From NCBI RefSeq assembly GCF_021556475.1, contig NZ_JAKGBZ010000012.1, forward strand, positions 1 to 64,000: a DNA stretch of 64,000 nucleotides, read 5' to 3'. The notes beneath the pieces are model-generated. The model saw only the letters and a list, made by a program, of their open reading frames with translations. It had not been told where the DNA came from and did no database searches. Positions 28,155 to 36,521 of the stretch are shown here, in pieces. The DNA is from Acidiphilium iwatense (GTDB lineage Bacteria; Pseudomonadota; Alphaproteobacteria; Acetobacterales; Acetobacteraceae). A program made the position numbers and the translations under genes. Within the stretch, counting starts at the first letter, position 1, and each line of letters opens with the position of its first letter.

Positions 28155-29051
28155 ATGACCACGGAAAAAATCGGCTTCATCGGCGTGGGCCTGATGGGTC
28201 ATGGCATGGCGAAAAACATCGTCGCGGCGGGATATCCCACCACCATCCTCGGTCACCGCAACCGCAAACCCGTCGAAGACCTGCTCGGACGCGGCGCCAC
28301 CGAGGCTAGGTCGGCAAAAGTCCTGGCGGAAGCTTCGGATATCGTGTTCCTCTGCGTCACCGGCAGCGAACAGGTGGTCTCCGTCATCGAAGGCGAAAAC
28401 GGCCTCGCCGCCGCCGGCAAACCGCTTCTCATCGTCGATTGCTCGACCTCCGATCCATCCGTCACCACCCGCCTCGCGGCCGATCTCGCCGCAAAAAAAA
28501 TCACCCTGATCGACGCCCCGCTCAGCCGCACCCCGAAAGACGCTTGGGACGGCACGCTCGATGTCATGATCGGCGGCGATCCAGCCGATGTCGCGCGCGT
28601 CCGCCCGATCATCGAACGTTTCGCGCAGCGCATCGTTCCTACCGGCCCCACCGGCACCGGCCACACCATGAAGCTGCTCAACAATTTCCTGGCACTCGGC
28701 TATGGCGCGCTCTATGCCGAGGCGCTGATGCTCGGCGCCAAATCCGGCCTCAAGGCCGAGGTGTTCGATCAGGTCATTCGTGGCGGCAGGATGGATTGCG
28801 GATTTTACCAGACATTTTTCAAATACGTGCTCGACCGCGACCGCGACGCCCATAAATTTTCGCTCCGCAACGCGCTGAAGGACACCAGCTACCTGGCGGC
28901 CTTCGCGCAGGCATCTTGTGCCGCGAACCCTATCGCCGCCGCCGTGCGCAATTCCTATGCGCTGGCGGTCGGCACCGGCCATGGCGACGATTACGTGCCG
29001 ATGCTGTCCGATGTCGTCGCGAAACTCAACGGTATCGAGACCGCATCATGA
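28155..29051 (+). CDS. Beta-hydroxyacid dehydrogenase (3-hydroxyisobutyrate/tartronate-semialdehyde type)
   Basis: 298 aa. Rossmann motif GFIGVGLMGHGMAKN at residues 7-21, substrate block DAPLSRTPKDAWDG near 122, catalytic lysine in HTMKLLNNFLALG near 172. The usual second-block glycines (SGG) are replaced by SRT, which is unusual and may change substrate choice. NAD(P)-dependent oxidation or reduction of a hydroxyacid. ATG 28155 has GGAGG nine bases before it. It overlaps the next SDR gene by 4 bp (ATGA), so the two act as a pair. Divergent from a LacI gene. Confidence 0.87.
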   Translation: MTTEKIGFIGVGLMGHGMAKNIVAAGYPTTILGHRNRKPVEDLLGRGATEARSAKVLAEASDIVFLCVTGSEQVVSVIEGENGLAAAGKPLLIVDCSTSDPSVTTRLAADLAAKKITLIDAPLSRTPKDAWDGTLDVMIGGDPADVARVRPIIERFAQRIVPTGPTGTGHTMKLLNNFLALGYGALYAEALMLGAKSGLKAEVFDQVIRGGRMDCGFYQTFFKYVLDRDRDAHKFSLRNALKDTSYLAAFAQASCAANPIAAAVRNSYALAVGTGHGDDYVPMLSDVVAKLNGIETAS

Positions 29052-29797
29052 CCGACACCGCCCGCTTCGATGCCAAAATCGCCGTCGTCACTGGCGGCGC
29101 CGCCGGAATCGGGCTCGCGGTCACCGCCCGGATCGTCGCCGAAGCCGGCCGTGTCGCGATCTGGGACCGCGATCAGTCACAAATCGATGCGGCAAAAGCG
29201 AGATTCGGGGCAAAAATCCTCGGCATCGCCGTCGATGTCGCCGACTGGGACGCGGTCGAGCAGGCGGCGTCGCGCACCGCCGCCAGCTTCGGCGGCATCG
29301 ACATCCTGGTCGCGAGCGCCGGCATCACCGGCCCGAACGCCACGACCTGGACCTATCCGGTCGCGGACTGGCACCGGGTGATCGCGGTCAATCTCAACGG
29401 CGTGTTCCACTGCAACCGGGCGGTGGTGCCGTTCATGATGCAGCGCAAGGATGGCCGCATCGTCAACATCGCCTCGATCGCCGGCAAGGAAGGCAATCCG
29501 AACGCGCCGGCCTATAGCGCATCGAAAGCGGCGGTGATCGGCCTGACCAAATCGCTCGGCAAGGAATTGGCCAGAACCGGAATCACGGTCAACTGCGTCA
29601 CCCCCGCCGCCGTGCGCACCGCGATTTTCGAGCAGATGACCCAGGAGCATATCGACTTCATGCTGTCGAAAATCCCGATGGGCAGGTTCGGCACCATCGA
29701 CGAAATCGCCGCCCTGATCTGCTGGCTGGCCTCCGAGGAATGCTCGTTCACCACCGGCGGCGTCTTCGATATTTCGGGCGGCCGGGCGACCTACTGA
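29048..29797 (+). CDS. SDR-family oxidoreductase
   Basis: 249 aa. Cofactor motif TGGAAGIG at residues 15-22, ASAG at 89-92 in place of the usual NNAG, catalytic Ser143, Tyr156 and Lys160 in YSASK. It ends with the classical DISGGRATY tail. Sequence style (GFGGID, PNAPAYSASKAAVIGLTKSLGKEL) is that of 2-keto-3-deoxy-L-fuconate / L-rhamnonate dehydrogenases and FabG-like sugar dehydrogenases. It could supply the step after L-fuconate dehydratase, but it is coupled to the hydroxyacid dehydrogenase, so a role in the second sugar pathway is just as likely. Confidence 0.82.
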   Translation: MTDTARFDAKIAVVTGGAAGIGLAVTARIVAEAGRVAIWDRDQSQIDAAKARFGAKILGIAVDVADWDAVEQAASRTAASFGGIDILVASAGITGPNATTWTYPVADWHRVIAVNLNGVFHCNRAVVPFMMQRKDGRIVNIASIAGKEGNPNAPAYSASKAAVIGLTKSLGKELARTGITVNCVTPAAVRTAIFEQMTQEHIDFMLSKIPMGRFGTIDEIAALICWLASEECSFTTGGVFDISGGRATY

Positions 29798-29807
29798 CCA
29801 CCCACTA

Positions 29808-30386
29808 TCACGCCTCGGCGGCGGTGCGTGCGGCGGCGCGCTCGCGCGCGGCGGCGACCAGCGGCCCGTTCTCGTCATAGGCATGGCACGAATTGAGCAG
29901 CGCCGTCGGAATATCCCATCTGTCCTCGGTCTCGCCGCCCTCGCGCGCCGCCTTGTGGGCGCGCACGCTGAACATGGTCTGGATCGCCACGGTCGCCACC
30001 TGCTGCAGCAATTCGCGCAGATGGGTGCAGCCCTGGGTGCCGCCGACGCGCTCCATCGCCCCCTTGAGGAAGCCGCGCCCGATGGTCAGCCCTTCGAGCC
30101 GGGCGAAATTCGGCGCGACACCAGGGCAGATCGCATGCGGCGTCGCGTCCATCGCAGCCTCCGCCCCGCGCACCGTCAGTCCCTGATCGACGGTGACGCG
30201 CAGCGACATTCCATGGAGCGGCTCGCCGGCGCCGATCCGCCCGCGATCGCGGTTGGCGAAACCATAGGTTTTCGTGTCGGTCAGCCGCGCCTCGATATCG
30301 AGCATCCCGTCCTTGCGCAGATAGCCGCGCAGCGCGATGTCTCGCAGATGCAGGAGTTCGCGGGAGTCGGCGGGGCTGAGCGGCAT
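29808..30386 (-). CDS. DUF2889 domain protein
   Basis: 192 aa, nearly all one DUF2889 (PF11136) domain: RGYLRKDGMLDIEARLTDTK near residues 20-39, GEPLHGMSLRVTVD near 54, and GCTHLRELL near 118, which carries the conserved Cys-Thr-His. The function of the family is unknown; members often sit near catabolic genes for phenolic or other aromatic compounds. It converges on the SDR gene and diverges from an MFS exporter across 170 bp. Confidence 0.88.
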   Translation of the reverse strand: MPLSPADSRELLHLRDIALRGYLRKDGMLDIEARLTDTKTYGFANRDRGRIGAGEPLHGMSLRVTVDQGLTVRGAEAAMDATPHAICPGVAPNFARLEGLTIGRGFLKGAMERVGGTQGCTHLRELLQQVATVAIQTMFSVRAHKAAREGGETEDRWDIPTALLNSCHAYDENGPLVAAARERAAARTAAEA

Positions 30387-30556
30387 GTCGCAGTCTTTCG
30401 TGATGAAGAATATTTACGCATACGTTAAGTCACCAAGCCACCCGGTGCAAATCCGCCCCCCATGCATGTCAGCCTTGCTGCGCCATATTTATAGCTGTCA
30501 AGCGGTTGCCCGATCACACGCGCGGGACGATCATCGGGCGATTGGAACCGGACTTC

Positions 30557-32005
30557 ATGGAATATACCCATCAGCAGCGGCTTCAGGTCATCAGCGGGAT
30601 CATCCTGTGCATGCTGCTCGCCGCGATCGACCAGACCGTGGTGATCCCGGCGGTACCGGCGATCGCCGCCGATCTGCACGGCTTCTCGCATGTTTCCTGG
30701 GTGGTCACCGCCTATCTCCTCACCTCGACCGCGACCACCCCGCTCTACGGCCGCCTGTCCGATCAGTTCGGCCGCCGAAAAACCCTGATCCCCTCGATCG
30801 TTTTGTTCGTCATTGCCTCCTGCGTCTGCGCCCTCGCCCAAACCCTGCCGCAACTGATCGCGGGGCGCGCGCTTCAGGGTGTCGGCGGCGGTGGTTTGCT
30901 CGCGATTTCCCAGGCCGCGATCGCCGACGTGGTTTCGCCGCGCGAACGCGGCAAATACCAGGGCTACATGGCCGGCACCTGGGGTGTCGCCTCCACCGCC
31001 GGGCCGGTCGTGGGCGGCTGGGTCACCGATCATCTTTCCTGGCACTGGATCTTCTGGTTCAACCTGCCGCTCGGCATCGCCGCCCTGGTACTCAGCCAGA
31101 TCGGCCTGCGCCAGTTGCGCGTGGTGAAACGCGACGGGCGGATCGACTATCCCGGCGCCGCGCTGCTCACCGGCGCGGTCACCGCCTTCCTGCTCGGCCT
31201 GTCCTGGGGCGGCCACACCTATCCCTGGATTTCTGCTCCGGTCCTCGGCGTATTTCTCGGAGGCGCTGCCCTGATCGGCCTCCTCTGGCAATGGGAACGT
31301 CGCGTGCCGATGCCGCTTCTGCCGATGCGGCTGTTCGCGTCCGGTTCGTTCAACCGGCTGGTCGCGATCGGGTTTTTCATCGCGCTGGTGATGTTCTCGG
31401 CGATTTTTCTGCTTCCCTTGCTGTTCCAACTGGTGTTCCGAGCCAACGCCGCGCAATCGGGCTGGGACATCATGCCCTTCCTGATCGCGACCACGATCGG
31501 CTCCTACACCGCCGGCCAATGGGCGCGGCGGATCGGGCGTACGCGCGGGCTGCTGCTCGGCGGCCTCGCCGCCACCACCGCCGGTTTTCTGCTCCTCGGC
31601 CTGCTGCCGGCGACCACGCCGCTGCCTCTGGTGGTGCTGACCTGCTTTGCCGTGGGTGTGGGCATCGGGTTCGTTCTGCCGTCCAGCCTGGTCGCCATCC
31701 AGAACGCTGCGTCGCGCGCCGATGTCGGCGCCGCGACCGCGACTTTGCTTCTGCTGCGCGCGATGGGCGGCGCGTTTGGTGCCACTCTCGCCGGCGCCGT
31801 CCTGGCGCTCCGGCTAGGCAGCGGAATCAACGCTCTCGGCCGCGCGCGCGGCGCCGCCGCCAATCCGGCCCTCCCCGCCGCGTTTCACCTCGCCTTCCTG
31901 ATCGCCGCCGGTTTCGCCGGACTCGCCCTGGTCATCGGCCTCAAGGTGGAGGATGTCCTGCTGCGCGAAACCCTGGAACCGGAACCCGAACTCATCGGCC
32001 ATTGA
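30557..32005 (+). CDS. MFS multidrug exporter, DHA2 (EmrB/QacA) type
   Basis: 482 aa with about fourteen predicted helices. Helix-1 motif LAAIDQTVVIPAVPAI, motif A GRLSDQFGRRK near residue 75, motif C GTWGVASTAGPVVGGW near 145. These are the DHA2 drug:proton antiporter signatures. It exports hydrophobic compounds across the inner membrane with proton uptake. ATG 30557 is preferred; a TTG at 30506 would add 17 residues that resemble nothing in the family. Confidence 0.92.
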   Translation: MEYTHQQRLQVISGIILCMLLAAIDQTVVIPAVPAIAADLHGFSHVSWVVTAYLLTSTATTPLYGRLSDQFGRRKTLIPSIVLFVIASCVCALAQTLPQLIAGRALQGVGGGGLLAISQAAIADVVSPRERGKYQGYMAGTWGVASTAGPVVGGWVTDHLSWHWIFWFNLPLGIAALVLSQIGLRQLRVVKRDGRIDYPGAALLTGAVTAFLLGLSWGGHTYPWISAPVLGVFLGGAALIGLLWQWERRVPMPLLPMRLFASGSFNRLVAIGFFIALVMFSAIFLLPLLFQLVFRANAAQSGWDIMPFLIATTIGSYTAGQWARRIGRTRGLLLGGLAATTAGFLLLGLLPATTPLPLVVLTCFAVGVGIGFVLPSSLVAIQNAASRADVGAATATLLLLRAMGGAFGATLAGAVLALRLGSGINALGRARGAAANPALPAAFHLAFLIAAGFAGLALVIGLKVEDVLLRETLEPEPELIGH

Positions 32006-32050
32006 CGCTGCATATTTTTGCGCGTTTCACTCCCGGCCAGGAGCAAGACA

Positions 32051-32668
32051 ATGGCGTTGCCGATCGGAGCCCGCACCAATATCGACGAGGAATTGACGCG
32101 CCTGAAGCGCGGCGTCGCCCGCAAGCTCGTCTATGCCGGCCTCGCCGACGTGCTGCTGCTATGGGGTGCGATTTTTCTGTTCAACGACGCGGTGATCAGC
32201 TTCCTCAGCCCGTTCGATTTTCTCACCTGGGCGTCCGGGCTCTGCGGGCTCTTCGGCACCTGGGCGATCACTCAGGTCCGCGCGCGCGCGCCTGCCCATG
32301 CCGAGAACGCACGCCGCCTGTTCTGGAGCTTCGTCGTGTTCTGCGCCGAACTGATGATCTGGCAGGCGCTCGGCATTCCGACCCCGATCGCCGGTCTTTC
32401 GCTCGCTCAGCAGAATGCCGGGGTAGTGTTCCAACTGACCTTCAACATGATGGGATTGGTCATTCTCGGCATCTGGGTGGGATGGGAAATGATCGCGCTC
32501 GGTTGCGGCGTATCGGCGATCATCACCGCCGATTACCTGCTCGGCCCGGCCGATCTGTTCATCGGAACCTCGATCCTGCTCACTGCCCTTGCCCTGCTCG
32601 CTGCCGGGTTCTGGATGCGCGTCTCCGCGCGCGATATCAGCGCCGATCCGTTCGCGATCAGTAGATAA
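32051..32668 (+). CDS. Small integral membrane protein, function unknown
   Basis: 205 aa with six hydrophobic segments (for example LADVLLLWGAIFLF, FWSFVVFCAELMIW, GLVILGIWVGWEMIALG, TSILLTALALLAAGF). The N-terminal 25 residues are charged and cytoplasmic (TNIDEELTRLKRGVARK). I do not recognise the family. AGGAG nine bases before ATG 32051 supports the start. 45 bp downstream of the MFS gene, so probably in its operon. Its stop abuts the stop of the convergent next gene. Confidence 0.7.
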   Translation: MALPIGARTNIDEELTRLKRGVARKLVYAGLADVLLLWGAIFLFNDAVISFLSPFDFLTWASGLCGLFGTWAITQVRARAPAHAENARRLFWSFVVFCAELMIWQALGIPTPIAGLSLAQQNAGVVFQLTFNMMGLVILGIWVGWEMIALGCGVSAIITADYLLGPADLFIGTSILLTALALLAAGFWMRVSARDISADPFAISR

Positions 32669-33088
32669 TCAATCCAATCTTGGTTCGATTCGTCGCGGCG
32701 GTGGCGGCGATGAAGACCGGGACGGCGGCGCCGAAGGCCGCGACCGGCCCAGAGGCTCGCGCGCAGCCTCCGGCGCGGGCGGAATCGCCAGCGGCGGCTG
32801 GGTATCCGGCTCGCGCGCATAGCGCGGTGCCGACGCGCGCGGCAGCGGGTCGTAGGGCGATTCGTCGATCGCAACGCCGCGCAGCGGTTCGGGCAGGCGC
32901 ATCGTGAGAATGCGCAACTCCTCCTGCACCGCGTCCAACTGCGTCTCGATCGCCTCGAGCCGCGATTTCACTCCGAATACCGAGAACGGCATCGCCAGCA
33001 GCGCCAGCGCATAGAGCAGCGCGACCAGAAGCAGCACGAGGCCGAGCCACGCGGGCATCCAATCCGGCAGGGAGAACGGCAAGGTCAT
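32669..33088 (-). CDS. Single-pass membrane protein with Pro-rich tail, unknown
   Basis: 139 aa. One N-terminal transmembrane segment (LGLVLLLVALLYALALLAMP), a short coiled coil (KSRLEAIETQLDAVQEELRIL) and a disordered Pro/Arg/Ser-rich C-terminus. The layout resembles small scaffold or envelope proteins, but no family is recognised. The open frame continues upstream to 33247, but ATG 33088 gives a natural membrane anchor. Divergent from the fhs gene. Confidence 0.6.
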   Translation of the reverse strand: MTLPFSLPDWMPAWLGLVLLLVALLYALALLAMPFSVFGVKSRLEAIETQLDAVQEELRILTMRLPEPLRGVAIDESPYDPLPRASAPRYAREPDTQPPLAIPPAPEAAREPLGRSRPSAPPSRSSSPPPPRRIEPRLD

Positions 33089-33182
33089 GGACCTATCTAC
33101 CGGCCCCGGCACCCGGCAGGCAAGCCTTGCGTTTCGACTGCCGCAGTGGACATAACATGCCGGCCAAACGGGGGGAGTGTTC

Positions 33183-34853
33183 ATGGCTTCCGATCTCGAC
33201 ATCGCGCGCGCCGCGAAACTGCGTCCCATCGCGGAGATCGCCGCCACCGCCGGTATCCCCCCTGGCTCGCTGATCCCCTATGGCCACCACAAGGGTAAGA
33301 TCGATTTCCGCTTCATCGAGAGCCTGCGCGACCGGCCGGACGGTGCGCTTGTCCTGGTCGCCGGCATCAGCCCCACCCCGGCCGGCGAAGGCAAGACCAC
33401 CACCACGATCGGCCTGGCCGACGCGCTGCGCGAAGCGGGCGCGCGCACGATGATCGCGCTGCGCGAACCGAGCCTCGGCCCCTGTTTCGGCCAGAAGGGC
33501 GGCGCCACCGGCGGCGGCCATGCGCAGGTCGCGCCGATGGACGAGATCAACCTGCATTTCACCGGGGACTTCCACGCGATCACCAGTGCGAACAACCTGC
33601 TCGGCGCGATGCTCGACAATCATCTCTACTGGGGCAATGCACTGGGGATCGACCCGCGCCGCATCCAGCATCGCCGGTCGATCGACATCAACGACCGCAG
33701 CCTGCGCGACGCGGTGATCGGCCTCGGCGGCGTCGCGCACGGCATCCCGCGCGAGGACGGGTTCGACATCACCGTCGCCTCGGAAGTCATGGCGATTTTC
33801 TGCCTCGCGCGCGACCTGGATGATCTTCAGGCGCGGCTCGCCCGCATGATCGTCGCCGAACGGCGGGATGGTTCCGCGATCACCCCTGCCGACCTCAATG
33901 CGGTGGGCGCGATGGCGGCCCTGCTGCGCGACGCGCTGCAGCCCAATCTGGTGCAGACCCTGGCCGGAACCCCCGCTCTGGTGCATGGCGGACCGTTCGC
34001 CAATATCGCTCATGGCTGCAACTCGGTGATGGCGACCAGGACGGCGCTGAAACTCGCCGATATCGTCATCACCGAAGCCGGATTCGGCGCCGATCTCGGC
34101 GGCGAGAAATTCCTCGACATCAAGTGCCGCCAGGCCGGTCTGGCGCCGTCCTGCGTGGTGGTGGTCGCGACCATCCGGGCGCTGAAAATGCATGGCGGCG
34201 TCGCCAAGGCGGATCTCGGGGCGGAAAACCCGCGCGCCGTCACCGCGGGGGCGGACAATCTGCGCCGCCATGTCGCGGCGATGCGCGCCTTCGGCCTGCC
34301 GGCGATCGTCGCGGTCAACGGTTTTCTCTCCGACACCGAAGCCGAGCGCGAAGCCCTGAATGAAGCCCTGGAACCGGATGAAATCGCGCCGATTTTCTGC
34401 ACCCATTGGGCCGATGGCGCGGACGGTGCCGACGGGCTGGCCGAAACCGTGCTCGCCACGATTGCGGCAAAATCCGCGCGATTCGCGCCGCTCTATCCCC
34501 ACACCATGCCGATTGCCGAAAAACTTCGCACCGTGGTCCGGCGCGCCTATGGCGGCGATGACATCGTGTTATCGCCCAAAGCGGCGAAACAGATCGCGCG
34601 CATCGAGCAGCGTGGTTTTTCTCATTTGCCGGTTTGCATAGCAAAAACCCAGTACAGCTTCACCGCCGACCCCAATTTGCGCGGCGCGCCCAGCGGTTTC
34701 ACCATCCCGATCCGCGATATCCGGCTTTCCGCCGGTGCCGGCTTCGTGGTGGCGCTGGCCGGCGACATTCTGACCATGCCCGGCCTGCCGCGCGTGCCCG
34801 CCGCCGAAGCCATCGGCCTCGACGCCGCGGGCGAGATCAGCGGGCTTTTCTAA
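33183..34853 (+). CDS. fhs: Formate-tetrahydrofolate ligase
   Basis: 556 aa, the family length. It makes 10-formyl-tetrahydrofolate from formate, THF and ATP in the cytoplasm. P-loop [11 protein letters not shown] at residues 65-75, [18 protein letters not shown] near 98-115, [11 protein letters not shown] near 126, and the C-terminal [16 protein letters not shown] block. ATG 33183 is chosen over GTG 33177 because GGAG lies five bases before it. It gives the cell a way to recycle formate, including that released by HutG. A perfect parS site lies 25 bp after the stop. Confidence 0.96.
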   Translation: MASDLDIARAAKLRPIAEIAATAGIPPGSLIPYGHHKGKIDFRFIESLRDRPDGALVLVAGISPTPAGEGKTTTTIGLADALREAGARTMIALREPSLGPCFGQKGGATGGGHAQVAPMDEINLHFTGDFHAITSANNLLGAMLDNHLYWGNALGIDPRRIQHRRSIDINDRSLRDAVIGLGGVAHGIPREDGFDITVASEVMAIFCLARDLDDLQARLARMIVAERRDGSAITPADLNAVGAMAALLRDALQPNLVQTLAGTPALVHGGPFANIAHGCNSVMATRTALKLADIVITEAGFGADLGGEKFLDIKCRQAGLAPSCVVVVATIRALKMHGGVAKADLGAENPRAVTAGADNLRRHVAAMRAFGLPAIVAVNGFLSDTEAEREALNEALEPDEIAPIFCTHWADGADGADGLAETVLATIAAKSARFAPLYPHTMPIAEKLRTVVRRAYGGDDIVLSPKAAKQIARIEQRGFSHLPVCIAKTQYSFTADPNLRGAPSGFTIPIRDIRLSAGAGFVVALAGDILTMPGLPRVPAAEAIGLDAAGEISGLF

Positions 34854-34877
34854 CATTAGGTTAGTAATACTGCCATA

Positions 34878-34893
34878 TGTTTCACGTGAAACA
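34878..34893. promoter_or_regulatory. parS: parS chromosome-partition site (ParB-binding)
   Basis: TGTTTCACGTGAAACA, a perfect 16-bp palindrome, is identical to the parS consensus bound by ParB proteins. It lies in the gap after fhs, over the end of the Hint-domain pseudogene. Such sites cluster near replication origins of chromosomes and some large plasmids; parA/parB and origin genes are not in the window. Confidence 0.85.
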
Positions 34894-35196
34894 AAGGACC
34901 GGTTTGATACCTTTTTTGACCGGATAGACCCGCTTGGCGGCGAGGGTGATTCGCACCGATTTGGAGCCGCGCAGCAGGCTGGCGGGAATGCGACCCTAGG
35001 TTTCACGGAATGTCTGCGCGAAATCGGGGTGGAGCAGCAGTGCCGCTCCGCCATTCTCGAAGGCGTCGCGATTGCCGGTTTCCAGATAGGATTCGGCCGG
35101 CGTGCCCTCGGCATAAAGGATCGCGTGGTGGGGGAGTTCGATGTGGTAATAGGTGACCGCATGGCGCTCGACCTGACGAATCGTTTTGACATCCGC
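34882..35196 (-). pseudogene. Hint-domain protein, C-terminal remnant with in-frame stop
   Basis: Sixty-six codons (VTYYHIELPHHAILYAEG, then ESYLETGNRDAFENGGAA split over the domain end) match the C-terminal part of the Hint-domain proteins common in Acetobacteraceae (HIELxxHxxLxAEGxxxESYLDTGNRxxFxNG). There is a stop (TAA) just upstream, so the N-terminus is lost. An in-frame TAG at 34996-34998 is followed by 38 further sensible codons (GRIPASLLRGSKSVRITLAA) to a TGA at 34882. The upstream truncation and the internal TAG both mark decay. Confidence 0.65.
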
Positions 35197-35199
35197 TTA

Positions 35200-35646
35200 C
35201 GAGATCTATGATTCCTTGCCTTGGAATACCCCTCTTGCGCCCCGGCTCACGATCCAGATTCCCATCATATGATTTTTGACGCGCTCCGGGAGAATTCCGC
35301 CACCCATACTCGCATCGGGTCTATTCACGGCAGTTCGTGCCTCATTATCCGATTCGCGGCGCGTCCGGGCCAATCGTGACGCCGTCATCCTCAATCCGAA
35401 GGAGCCGATTGCCCGTTCACGCATGGGAAATATCGGTAAAAATTCGAGAAAATCGGGAATCCGATTTGCCCCAAGGAAAGTGATGCGGTGATGGCGTGAG
35501 GCCCTGGCGGCCGGCTCGCCTGGCGGATTGGTTCTCACCCGAGATGAGTTGGTATATTATCGTCCCTTCACAAAGACCAATCATCCCGTGAGGCTCGTCG
35601 ATTACGCCAATCCCGCGAGACGAGAAACGGGTAACATGGGGGTATC
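35200..35646. other. Intergenic region without recognised gene
   Basis: Short open frames occur on both strands (for example 35206-35538 minus) but show no family features. The stretch probably holds the promoter of the nitrilase-like gene (GGGGGT lies just before its ATG) and decayed sequence continuing from the Hint remnant. Confidence 0.4.
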
Positions 35647-36459
35647 ATGACCGACATCGCGGTTTGCGTCGTACGGGTTCCCAAGGCCAGCTATCATGCC
35701 CAAGGCGGCTACAGCGCCGGGGATCTGGGCCAGCTTGTCGATCAAGCCAATAGCTTCATGGGCCGGCTGGTGAACCAGGCTCAGGGGCTGCACATGGTCG
35801 TCGCGCCCGAATATTTTTTCAGTCCGGTCGGGCCGATCGGCAGGCTGCGAAACCTGGGATCGCAGCCGATGACCAGAACCGAGAAGCATGACCTCTATGG
35901 CGATCTCGAGAAAGTCTCGCGCCGGGCCGGGAGCACCATCATCGTCGCCGGCTCGATTTTCTATCGCAAGGGCAATGGCGCCGGTGCGCGGGGGCTGAAT
36001 GTCTGCCCCGTGCTGCGGCGCGGCAAGATCATCTACAAATACTACAAGAAATTCGACGATGGCGTTCTCGGCAAGAACGATCCCGCCGCGACCTATGACC
36101 ACAAGGATACCAAGCCCTATTTCAAAACCGGAGGAGTCCGGTTCGGCATCGAAGTGTGCGGCGATCACACGAATAACGGGAACAACCTGGCATCCTGGCT
36201 TGCCACGAACCCGCGCACGATCGACGTCCAGTTGCTGATTTCCGACGGCAACGCGCCGTTCGCGCCGAACATGGCCGCGCGGGTCGGCGGCTATTTCATT
36301 CATTGCGATCTCAATGGAGAAGCGGACGCGGCGGTACGCGTCTATACCACCGCCGGCACCTGGCAACAGGCGAGCCGCACCACCGTCGATCCGCGCATCA
36401 TCGTCGATTCAGGGCTTCCGGGCGTGGAACTGCGTTTCTTTTTGCTGAGGAATGTCTGA
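35647..36459 (+). CDS. Carbon-nitrogen hydrolase (nitrilase superfamily) protein
   Basis: 270 aa. The Glu-Lys-Cys triad is present: Glu55 in VVAPEYFF, Lys134/135 in KYYKKFDDG and Cys171 in FGIEVCGDHTN. That identifies the nitrilase/cyanide hydratase/amidase superfamily. The EVCGDH motif and loops such as SRRAGSTIIVAGSIFYR differ from the common NIT or amidase branches, so the substrate is open. It stands alone, followed by a strong bidirectional terminator. Confidence 0.8.
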   Translation: MTDIAVCVVRVPKASYHAQGGYSAGDLGQLVDQANSFMGRLVNQAQGLHMVVAPEYFFSPVGPIGRLRNLGSQPMTRTEKHDLYGDLEKVSRRAGSTIIVAGSIFYRKGNGAGARGLNVCPVLRRGKIIYKYYKKFDDGVLGKNDPAATYDHKDTKPYFKTGGVRFGIEVCGDHTNNGNNLASWLATNPRTIDVQLLISDGNAPFAPNMAARVGGYFIHCDLNGEADAAVRVYTTAGTWQQASRTTVDPRIIVDSGLPGVELRFFLLRNV

Positions 36460-36471
36460 AGGAGGCAAACG

Positions 36472-36501
36472 AAAATCGCCGGCATTCATGCCGGCGATTT
36501 T
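36472..36501. terminator. Bidirectional intrinsic terminator
   Basis: A 13-bp perfect stem (AAAATCGCCGGCA / TGCCGGCGATTTT) with a TTCA loop has A-run and T-run ends on both sides. It lies 12 bp after the nitrilase-like stop and 21 bp beyond the end of the convergent pntB, serving both. Confidence 0.9.
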
Positions 36502-36521
36502 GTGGGTGGTGCGGAGAAAAA

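Noticed and set aside
30337-32664. 775-codon plus-strand open frame
   Set aside because: It is another frame of the MFS exporter and the small membrane protein, Arg/Pro-rich, with no membrane helices.
35206-35538. 110-codon minus-strand open frame
   Set aside because: No family, no convincing ribosome binding site, and open frames on both strands of the same bases; treated as intergenic.
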